64,000 nucleotides of DNA from Phallusia mammillata (taxonomy: Eukaryota; Chordata; Ascidiacea; Phlebobranchia; Ascidiidae), in the NCBI GenBank assembly GCA_003260075.1, contig QLIY01000136.1:161353-225352 (forward strand). Reading direction: 5' to 3'. Numbering within the stretch: the stretch's first letter is position 1; each line of letters starts with the position of its first letter. Below the pieces are notes generated by a model that saw only the letters and a list, made by a program, of their open reading frames with translations, was not told the origin of the DNA and ran no database searches. The position numbers and the translations under genes were made by a program. Shown piece by piece: positions 41,101-53,100 of this stretch.

Positions 41101-44100
41101 GATTGACCTTAAGCAAACTTTAGTCATTTAGGAGTTAAATATATGCATTGAATTTGTGCAAATATTCAAATTACACATTAACAATGATTGCTCTTCCAGC
41201 AGTTTGATTACAATGCAACCGACGTTTCGAAGCACCATTTGAGACGCTTTTCGGGGTGGTACGAACAAGTACAATGGTTTTATTATTACAAAAGCAAAAT
41301 TACACGCTTATACGGCTTCAAACTAGCACCAACAAAATGATAAAAGTTCAAGAGAAAGAAATGCTTTTTAACGCTTATTATATCATTCATAAGGAAGCCC
41401 GAAGAACAAACCAGCCAAATTCCTGTCTCGAGTTTTAGCGCCGTTGGTGGGTAGCACGGAATTTACTTTACTTTAATCAATTTAAACGAGTTCCCTATTA
41501 CGGAGCAACAGTCATTGAACGACAGCCAAACACTAGTATCAGATAAAAAATATCGCTGTTCAGTTTCAGTATGTTACCCAATGATCTGGCACTGGAATTG
41601 CACATGATCGCTGGATAATTACAGCCTCAAGGAAAAATAACTGACGACATACAGGGGGCTAGATATTTGCCCTCGAGCTTTTTTTGGAAAAAAAATATGT
41701 ATGTCACGTCTAGTGTCGGCGCATGTTGCCAATACAAACATGGTGTCAGTAGGCTTTGCGAACGCTTTGCCTTACAACCACGATTCCGGTGGCGATATGT
41801 GGATGCCATATTTAGTTGTATCGATGAAAGCCAGGTGACAGCATTTCTGCGTCACCTAAACAGCAAAGCATCGCATTCAGGATGGATTTACAAAACAAAA
41901 CAGGCTTCCATTCTTGGATGTGGACGATTTAGTGGCGGTGGGTAGGGGATTTTCCAAGCGTATTTACCAAAAACCAACGAACAGTCCGTGGTATCTGCAC
42001 TTTACATCTCATCACCATTTATGCCCATAACGAGATGTGGTAAAATCACTGAAAGAGTAGGCCTGTATTTTGACCACTGACTACTATAGCTTCAAACGGA
42101 ATTGCAACGGGTACTCGAGGCCCCAAGATTAAAGGGCTAGCCTATTTGGATCCTTTAAGAATAGAAGACTAAGGTCGTATCAAAAAAATCTAATATGAAT
42201 AACATGCTTTCGTCAACCTTATGTACATATCAGGTTCACGGACACAATTAGTTGCATGCTGGCCGATTTTGGCGTGGCGGAAGAAGGAAAACCGGTCAAC
42301 ATCCTATATTAGATGTTGTCACACCCAAAAGAATGCGACGGAGTAAAAATAGGCAAGAAAACTAGACCGTTAAACACGTACTGGTCAGATCGCAAAAGGG
42401 ATTACGCCGAAAAATCAGCATAGGCAAACCATACTGTAACCAAAAGCAAAATCAAAGGCCTTTGATTGTTTCCAATTATATTATATCCATTACATCTAAC
42501 ATCAAAGTTTTTGGCCACCTGTGAACTAAGCTTTCATTACTGGTGCCAGTTTGTAAGCAGATGTTTCTCAAAACGTTATTACCCCAATGATGGCGTTTTG
42601 AACAGGACATCGATACTTTGGTTGCTTTGTTCGAAAATGAAGAGAGCAATATAATTGTTATTAAAGAATGCTTTGTCTAACGTTTTATTGAATAGTTATT
42701 TTTGCACATAATCGTTCTCCTCAAAGGTACACGCATCTAACAGTAATGAGTTAGCTACGATTGTTTGTTACTAATAAAAATGAAATAACAGCAGTGCTTA
42801 AATAGTTCACATTTGTGGGCATTAATAGTATCCTATCAAATATAATTTTTAACTGATTCTAGTACATATTATCTGCCGGTTTCCCCTTATTACTACTGTC
42901 AAATGATCAGTAACAAACCAAATATTAAGCATTAAAACTAATCACGTAAATTGTTGAATTCCAGCTGTCTTATTCAAAACCGCAGCCAATAGAAGCAACT
43001 AACCATTGATGAGTTGTTAGCAATGTCTTGGGCTGCGAAGGCGCTAAACGCGGTTGCATCAGTCAGAGTTCCGTCGTCATTTACCGCTTGTTGTGTTCGG
43101 GCTTGCAGGACGAACAAATCCGGCGAGTAAACAAGCATGTATTCGCCACGTCCGTTGAAAGTGTACTGAGCTCCATCAATCGTTGTGATGTGAGGATCGC
43201 CGAATGTGAAACCTTGGAAAGAATTTGTTTGTTTCCATAATAAAACAGTAATGTGAAAAAAGATGAATAAAAGAAGACCTCAGCCCAAACGTCTGGCCAT
43301 TGAGGGACTGTAGTTTGAATTGGGTAACGTTAATCACTGTAAATATAACTTTGGTATATAATATCCTTTCCTAGGATAATGTTGAACTTCAATAATAGTG
43401 TTAGACCAACTACCCTTGCTAATTTGCTTTTGTCAAAAATATATTTATTGGTATTCTAGTTGTTTTGTTTCATTAAATTCTCCAATCTTGGTTGGTGCTA
43501 TTTTAAGACATGTCGCACAAATTACAAGACACAAAATTGATATGATAACATTAAGTATTTATTTTTCCATCAGGACAAGATTTCCGACGCCTGGTTGAAC
43601 TCACTTGGGAAAACTTGGACGTAGTTGTTACAACTTGCAGGTGGACGTCTCCTATTGTACATGTTACAGAATCCAGCAGCACCACTCTCCAAACAACACT
43701 GGCGACGCGGAACAAGATCGCCCTCTGCATAGTGTAATAATAAAGAAATAATGTAATACACTACACTTGTTAGCAAGTAAAGTTTAACATTTATTTTAGT
43801 CTACGTATTAAACTCGCAAAACAAGCACTTATTGTTTACCTAGCGATTGTTGAATCTGATCGTCGAAAATGGCCTGACTTCTGAAATAAACTAAACCATT
43901 TTCGTCCAAAATCGGGATTTGAAATCTTTCAGCTCGACTGTTCAGTGGTCCCGAACTTAACGCGCCATCAAAGATGAGCCAGAAGAAGAAGAATCTACGA
44001 AATCCCCTTCGATAGCAACAGCGTGGACCAGTTCCACGGAAGGGTTGGTAGCACTGGTTAAAAAGGCCTGAAAGAATGTGGTAATGCTTTAAGCAAAATG

Positions 44101-47100
44101 CAGAGATTTGTTCTGGGGGGGGTACAATACTGCCGTTAATCAAAATGTCAAAACAAAAACAAAGAGCAAATTGCATATATATTTGGGAGACAAATAAACA
44201 ATCTTACTGTCCAATTCCCATTCCGTGGTGCTACTGCTTCTGAAACGCCCCCCTGACAAGTAGTTGTTTATTACATGGAAGATGTAATCCACCGAAACAG
44301 TATAACGAGGATCAATGATGGCCTGAAGCTCGAAGCAGGGACAAGGCATCGACGAAGGCACGTAAGTTGTCGATACGTCTTTCACGTACCAACTTACACA
44401 GCCGCATCGAGACATTTGTGTAGAAGTCTTATCCGGAGTCAAATGATAGAAGTATTGACCCCGTCTTCTTCCACCTGTAAGGTAGTTAGATGCAAGTTTG
44501 CTACCGCTATAATACACATACAGTAATTTTATGATGTAAAAATATAAAACACATACAGTCAATACAGTAAACATTCATAAAATTCTAGGCTTCTAAGGTT
44601 TGTCGTTTTAATTTGGAATAGACGAATACTTAAGCGTACTTACCAGAATGACAAAATATCTACCACACAGACTAATTGCAACAACAGTGTGTCCTAATTG
44701 CTATAGGTGGTTTATAAATGCATATGGTTGCACGCGGTGGTGGGATTCAGCCGGTTCGGACCGGTTCTATAGAACCATCTCACGAAATTTTATGAGATCA
44801 GCGAACCGGGGGGGGGGGCAGAATGACAAAATATCTACCACACAGACTAATTGCAACGACAGTGTGTCCTAATTGCTATAGGTGGTTTATAAATGCACAT
44901 GGTTGCACGCGAGATCAGCGAACCGGTAAGCATTACTGATTGAGATCAGCGAACCGGTAAGCATTACTGATTACTGTCAATAGGCTTTTTGTAACAGAAC
45001 CGGCTGAAAAATATGACTTTGTGATAGAACCGGTTGACATAAAAATTTGAATCCCACCACTAGTTGTACCGTTGTTTTTAGATAAGTAAGGAGATCTAAA
45101 ATCATTTAAACGTTGACAAGCATCTGCTACAAGATTTGAAGTGTTACATAAAACTTTAGGTATTCAAGCCTCTTTTTAAAATAAAATATTATCATAGCAC
45201 TTTTGATTCGTTGATTGTTTTCTTTCCATCCTTACTTACCATTACTCTGAAATGTTTGATCTGGCCTGTATAATCCCTGCGATTCTGTAAATTGCAATTC
45301 CCTTCCGTTGGTATATCCGATCAGTGCATTATCGATAAAACGTAACCCGGTTTGCCACAACATGGCTTCCTCTTTATACAAGTAGATGACGTAAGTGTCG
45401 CATCCGTCACTTGCAAGAACAGCTTGGAAAGTGCTGGGCTGTTAAAAACAGATGAAAATATATTGGTTGTTGTTTTTACTACCAGTACAGTGCATTGAAT
45501 TAGACAGTAATCTAATGTTGACAAAGGTTGTTGATCCGCTGTTGGATTTAAACTTATAAAGTAAAAGTTACAGAAGCAAACATGGGACTTTAACAAGCAA
45601 GTCGAATTGTCGGTTAAGCATTTGCACGTGTTTACTTTAAACAGCTTTTATATCTGATAACGAACGTAAAATAATTGTGCTGGAACGGTAACATTTTAAT
45701 ACCAGCAGGCTACACCAAATGTAAATTTTGCAGAAAAAATGAAAAAGAGGTAAATTAAGCTTTAAAGGTGTAAAAACCTTGGCTTTGGCGTGTATAATAA
45801 AAGTTTCGCGATTCAGTTTCTGACCAGTGGACGAAACATTTCCAAGTAATACTTACGAAATTTCTATGGTTTGCTCGACTCTCGGGAAACATCACCACTT
45901 CGCTCCAGGTCGCCTTGTAAACAAACACTGGATTAAAATTCGTAAGGTTAAATCGTTCTGAGATCCGCGTCCCAACTTCTTCTATGACAGCTCTTTCCGC
46001 AGCGTCAAGTGTAGATGCAATAGTGTCGTACACCTTCACAAATCAAACAAAGGGTTAGAAATTTTCATGAAAATGAAGACGAACGTTTAACAGACAATTA
46101 AAAAATGTCAGGTCTGTAAACGAAATATTCCCATTTAAATTGATAAATTGGGTAAACACAACCAAAACCCAAAAAATGCATTTAAATAACAGCAAATTAA
46201 GATTTTTTGGAATTGATGACCTGAGGTTTGTAAATGGGAATTTAAAACTTAAATGCTTACTTGGTAATAGATCCGACCGTCGTTACCGATGTTAGGGTGA
46301 AAATCGTCCCAGAACGGTGCAAGAATAGCCAAGGTGGGGGGGGGGGGGAATTTAAAACTTAAATGCTTACTTGGTAATAAATCCGACCGTCGTTATTGAT
46401 GTTAGGGTGAAAATCGTCCCAGAACGGTGCAAGAATAGCCAAGGTTTGATCCTCAAAACCATTTGCGTAAGGTCGGTATAAACTACCGACGTAGTAAAAC
46501 GATGAACCCATATTTATAAAGCCGTTAGAGGTGACACGAAACTGGTTGAAATTTTCCAGGCCAAAAGGAATGCTGTACTCCGTCCTTCAAGAAGTCAGAT
46601 TTTTAGGGCTGCATACTTTTGTTGAATAATCATGCTATATGAAACAGTGGCCCTCAAAACCAAAAGCAATGTCTTTCATGTAAAAATTCTAAGTTCAATA
46701 CGAAGAAAATGTTTTACATTATTAGGTACGAATAGGGTGATAAGGATTGAAAACCACTGCTATAGAGCTGTAAGCAACTTACTGGTAGGTTGGCGACGCA
46801 ATATCATCACCTACAAAAAGCAAGTCATCTCCTGCAGCTTCGCCAAACGGAAGAAGAATAATCTCGAAGCATCTGAGACCATCACCCCTGCACAAAAAAA
46901 GTTATATTTATTATCTCTCTTTTCTGAATATGCAAAACCTTGCTACCTATTGTCAAAGTTACCTGAATCCGGTTTTGCACTCGCACGTAAATGAACCAAA
47001 CGTGTTTGTACAATTGGCGTTGGGATCGCAGGGTGGAGTACTTGCCATACATTCGTTTATCTCTGTTGAGCAGTTGTCATCTAGGGATGTTTTACAACAT

Positions 47101-50100
47101 AAAAGTGTTACATTCGGCGTATATCGCAATTTTGTCGAATATCTATGGATTTTATAATGTGTAAGTCAGTAGATAAGTTTGCCATGTTACAGGGACGTAC
47201 AACTGTGCACACCCAAATGTGGTTGCCATTTAGGGATACCAATAATGTCACACCTTTAAATCCTGGTGGACAGATGCACGTGTAGTTGTTGTTCATGTTG
47301 TCCGGGCTACACTGTCCGCCATTCTGACAAGGGTTGGGATCACAAGGTTGGAAAACATTACAGGTTCTGCCGGAGAAAAACGCGTTGCATTCGCAAGTAA
47401 AGCTCAGAACTTCAGTCGTACATTGGCCATTGGGACAAGGGTTGGACTGGCACTGGTTGATCACTAGAAAGAGAAAAGTACGGCCGGTAAACTCAAACAT
47501 CAAATCAGTGAGGTAAAATGAAGAGCGTATGTAGTCGAAATGTAGTCGTGATGGTGCGAAACGGTCAAAATGCACATATTGAAACAAAGTAATATGCACA
47601 ACTATAAGCGGAAATGTTAAACGACTTGCACAATTCAATGGGGGGGGGGTGTGTGTAGTCGAAATGTAGTCGTGATGGTGCCAAACGGTCAAAATGCACA
47701 TATTGAAACAAAGTTATATGCACAACTATAAGCGGAAATGTTAAACGACTTGCACAATTCAATGGGTTACAAATACATGTTTTGATTGTTTGTTTGATTA
47801 GAAACAAACCCAAAGCTTAAAGTGCTATTTGAGCATACAATAAATTTAGATAAAGGGTTAAACCACATTTAGCTAATATGGTAAACCGTTTGATCTGGCT
47901 TGACTTCCTGGTTTGTGTACGGCAAATGACCTTTAGGGTTACTCGGGGAGGGGGGCGCGAAGAGGTTGAAGTAATTCTATAATCTTATTGGGCGGGGGGG
48001 GGGCAGCTAATATGGTAAACCGTTTGTGTACGGCAAATGACCTTTTGGGTTACTCGGGAAGGGGGGCGCGAAGAGGTTGAAGTAATTCTATAATCTTATT
48101 GGGCGTCAGTTTGTGCCACTTAATAAGTTTAAATCAAAGTAGAATTGCGAATCGACCGTCTTCATTGCTAAACAAGAGACTTGATTGCATGACAATTAAC
48201 AAAAATGCGCACAATCGCAATATTTTTTATCTTGTCTGTGATGTCAGATGCTGCCTTTGGATCATTGTTATGCGCATTTTTACACAACTAGCTAAAATCC
48301 TGCACTCAACTTTCGTTTTTCTGAAATACACATTCAGGCTTAAGGACAGCGAGCCCTTGAAATAATGGCAAAGGGACCGTTTTTAAAAAATAATGAAAAA
48401 GTTTGAGAACCACTGATGTAATAGGTATGTTGGAGTAAACAAGTGGTCAGTGCAAAGCTTAAAATGCAAGTATAAAAACATTTTGAGCAGGAATAACACC
48501 CTTAAATGCGCACTGGCGCCGAGATTTTAGTGTCGCGAACTCTCTGAAAAGTCGGCTTAACAAACACTGCTGATTGTACGAACCCATTTGATACATTGGT
48601 CTTCGATGAAGTTTACCGAGTGACCCACCAGTGTGAATTGTATTTTCAATATGCTAAAGAAAAAATCATAAATGGCCGTTGAAGGGGATTGTTTTTCTTT
48701 TTATCAAAGCAAGTGATACGTGCTGCTTCGCAGGGTTGAAAACCACATGGTTCGATGCAGGCAAAACGCAAATTGTTTGAAAGCGGTCGAGCGGATCGGC
48801 CTGCTTGCGCTTGCTGGTTCGGCTGTTATACGTGCTAAGGTGAATCAACTCGTTCCTCATGAACAACTCTTAGGTATATTTTGAAAAAGAATGCTGTTTT
48901 TTCTGAATTTCAACTTTTGTATGCATTATGCGACAAGTATGGTAATTTTTTTCATGTACTTTAGACGGTACGGTTATAAAATCCAATATTCTCCAAGGCC
49001 CTTTTTTGGTAGAGAATACAACATTACTGAGTTTCTCAAAGGTGTTATCACAGAATGGTAGAGGCGATAATTGATTGTTTATGATCCAGAACGTAAAACA
49101 CGCCGAAACAGATTCGCCGAAGTTTTGCAAAAAAGATGACCCAAACCAGCAAAACACAAACATATTTTGTAGATTTTAAATTTCAATATTTTTGCGGTAA
49201 ATTTAACCATAGTACAAAGCCATGAGCGCCAGTATTTTTTGCCTTGGAACAATACATTTGAACCAGTGACGCCATTAGTATTCCAATGCTGTTTCAAAAA
49301 ACAGCAACAACTTATGCAAAATCAAACTGAAATTAAGATTCACCAATTAAAAAGGCTTTATCGCACAGGGATGATTAATCTTTTTACAAGCTTAGGGTTT
49401 AATAGGTTTAATTCATCAAGAACAACAATTTGCCATTACATTACCAAATCTAGATGATTTAGCGTCGTTTTAACGTTATAAAGAAAGGAAACGTTAATTG
49501 ATGTTTCCTCTAAGCCAGTGGTTCTCAAACTCGCGAGGCCGCATGCGGCCCCCAACCACCTTTTTTTTGGCTCGCACCACATCTCAGAAAACCACCAAAC
49601 ATTGCTATTTGGGGGGGGGGGGGGGGCCTTTTTTTGGCTCGCACCAGATCTCAGAAAACCACCAAACATTGCTATTTAAGCTTTTAAAGTCATCTTCTTT
49701 AGTGATTTTCTCAGGGTTTCGTTTTTTTGCGGCTCCCTACACACTTAAAATATACCATTTGGCCCCGACAATAAAAAAGTTTGAGAACCACTGCTCTAAG
49801 CTGTGCGCTTGTGCAACTGCACAGAAACAAATGTTTTGTGTGTGACCGAAAGCTGAACATCTAATATTGCTCACAGTAATACGTGGTAAAAATGAGTCCT
49901 GGTGTATACAAAGCCACTTAAAAGTACGGAAAACATTGCACCTAAAATAACATGTACACACCTTCGCATTTTCCCTGGATGTTTTCGTAGCCGTCAAAGC
50001 AGACGCATTCTGCCGTTCCGTCGTTTTGGTTCGAGCACACAGAAACGGTTTCATTGCAAATACCAGGTCTCTCTTGGCAGGGTTGACCCGCTGTGCAAAT

Positions 50101-53100
50101 GTCAGGGTTGCTAGTCTCCATGAAGTTGTTGTTGCACACACAAGCTTCCAACTGGTCCTGTCCTATCACGCAGTGACCAAGGGTGCACTGACGTGTGCAC
50201 TGCGAAGCTACGCAAAACAGAAATAACAGTTAATTTAACTAAATCGGTTAAAAATCGAACGTTAAGCGCCTAAAGAAACATGATTTTCAGAGGTGAAAGG
50301 GTTTTTATGTGTTTTAAAAGTAAGTGGGCTAGATTTTTTTCAAAGGCCATTACAAACATATACATTTAAAACAAAATGGTAAAAAAATAATATACAGGCG
50401 AAAGACGAATTCGAAGACATGTTGGTATGTTCCAGATTGTCGTAAGTAAATCAATTACTTTTCTATTTAATCGTACCTGTTGTAACCATGAAAGTATCTG
50501 AGGACCTGCACTCGTCAATGCTCGTCACTGTCACTTCATATTCGGTGTTTGCCGCCAGTTGCGAGAAAACGTATCGTCCCATGCCCTGAGCGCTCATCCT
50601 TGACAGTGACATGCCGCCTCCCGACACATTAAACATAAATGCTACGAACTCTCCGCTCAGAGACTGATAATCCACCATTATCTCCAACGCTGATCGTCCA
50701 AATAGATGGCTTACTGTGAGCTGATTGCATTCTGTGGTGTATAAAAGAGTTGAGACAAAGAAAAAACTAAAAATAGTCTAGAAGAGGGGCACGCGTGTCA
50801 ATGTGGCATTCGAGGTGATTTTTTATGGCACGCCAAACGATTTGCGTATTTATGCAATGCTTGTTTTCAGTTGTATCTTTTTCTGTAGTCTTAAAATCCA
50901 GCCTAACTGCACAAATCCGTATACTTTTTGTCTACTATTGATATCAGATGGAATAAAGCAGTATTTTTCAGAAAAATGTTGGCACGCGTAGTCATTACCA
51001 CATGGAAGCATCAAGTAACTTACATTAGCACGCGTCGATTTAACGTTTGCCAATATCTGGTCTATGGGTTCAACAATTTGCCTTGAAAAAATGCTTAACG
51101 AACAGGAGAGCATGATAACAGTGCTGTGTAGGAAGGCCACAATTCTTCTTAACGCGGTTATGGGCAGAAAGGTTAACGCTGGTATAGTTATAAAGTTGCC
51201 AACAGTTAAACAAACAAATACTGTGTGGGCTGAAAAACATAAGGCAGAACAACTTTCCTGCATTTCAAACAAACCCGAAATCGCAACTACTGGCTCAGTT
51301 CAGCCATTAAAGATTTTCGGTCTGCGCGAATCTCTAATCCCGTCAAGTTCCGCCCAACTGAACATCAGGTGCCACTACGTTGCGGTATGTGATGCTAAAT
51401 CAATGGACACACTTTGAATTTTGTTGTTTTATGCGGATACGTTGAGGTATGTGATGTTAAATCAATGGACAACTTCGCGCACGCGCGTGGGTAAAAACAA
51501 TTTTAAACACGCTGTAAAAATATCCAAGCTGTGAAAAGGAAGTTGTGATCTACGGTCAATGAAATCGTGCGCGTCAGCGATTTTTATTAACCGGTTGCTA
51601 CAGCTGGGTGAAAAATATTGACCCTCCTCTATAATCAACAAAAAAACATTCGCACTAGTTAAAAAAAACTGAGCACTTTAGAGCAGTGGTCAGCAACCGC
51701 CCTGTGCCGGTCCGCGAGAAGTTCGTTACCAGGCCGTATAATTTTTCAGGTTAAATGCTTTAAAAAAAATTGCCCATGCATCCTGGGGATGTTAAACAAA
51801 ATTAAGCGTTTTTATTGCTAAATATTCGTAGTTTTTTATGGCCGGTCCGCTATACAATTTCAGTTTCAAAAACGGTCTGCAGTGCAAAAAAGGTTGCCGA
51901 CCCCTGCTTTACAGTAGCCGAAATTGAAAGAATTGACGCAACAAAAACAAGTTGACCTTTCGCAGATCTTCAGAATTGAAGACTAAGTTAGCACGGTTGA
52001 GTGCCCGCACTGTCACAGATAGCCTTACCTGTACAGTCGATGCCGCCGCCAACGAATCCAGGCGGGCAGGTGCAAACAAAAGAACCAGGAGTATCGGTGC
52101 AGTACTCGTTCGAAAAGCAATTGTCCTTGCCATTTGCGCATTCGTCGATATCTAAGTAACAAAAACCGTTTATTGCGATTTGCACACACTAAACAAATAT
52201 GTCAAACCAGATGCGATTAGCAATAACAAAGTGCGTGATATTTTATTAGATTCCAAAAGTAACAAGATCTTTTATCCCCTCTGTTTAGCTTTAAACGGTT
52301 TTCATAAAGTTAAGATTGTCTAACCCTCCGAACTAATTTTTTTAATTCAGCAAAATTTAACAAAGATTGTTTACGTTACAGGTGCATTTCAATTAACAAT
52401 AGTAGGGGTGCTAAGCATATTCAGATGATACATGTGCGTTTATATTGATAAAATTGGTTGCAAAACAGGATACTTACTTTCGCACGTTGCCCCACTTCCG
52501 GTATAGCCGCCACGACACTCACAAGTAAAAGAACCATTGGTGTTTTGGCAATCGGCATTCTGGTCGCAGTTGTCCGTGCCATTTTCACATTCGTTCACGT
52601 CTGGAAATAAAGCAAACCCCAAAATTGGTTAACCGTTACCACTGTTATAAATGAACACAACCAAAACAACGATATCGCGCACTTATTGAATAGTGTTATC
52701 ACTGTTAACAGACAAAAATAGCCACGCGACTACCTTCGCAAGAAAATCCATCTCCCACGAATCCATTGTTACATGTGCATACGGCCGAACCAGACGAAGA
52801 GGAACATGAAGCTGATGTGTGGCATGTTGTCTGCGTACATGGGTCAATTTCTGTCGAAAAATACACATTTAGCTATCACCATATTAAAAGCGAGTGGGGA
52901 AAGTCCACACGTGGATTTTGTTTTGCATACTGCTTTGACAGGGAAAAAGCATTTCTTAGATGTTATTAACATTAAAAAAATTAAGATGTTTAAAAAAATA
53001 GCACAAAATGCAAAGCGTTATAGTGTTCGATCACGTTTGTGCTATAGATAAGCGACCGACCATGCCCTGCAAAACATTGGGTTTTCCCACATATCATTTG

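Larger units (their letters stand above)
47464..49961. other. 2.5-kb intron with repeats
   Basis: Holds poly-G duplications at 47517-47765 (run 47640-47649), 47874-48104 (run 47994-48003) and 49556-49678, a hAT-type element, and a lone inverted-repeat end GTTTGAGAACCACTG finishing at 48416. No supported exon. Confidence 0.6.

Noticed and set aside
44115..44122. Eight-G run as another duplication junction
   Set aside because: Flanking sequences are not copies of each other.
47108..47701. Single 197-codon minus-strand frame as one exon
   Set aside because: Only 47254-47463 matches its paralogue and has AG/GT borders; the rest is intron sequence including a poly-G duplication.
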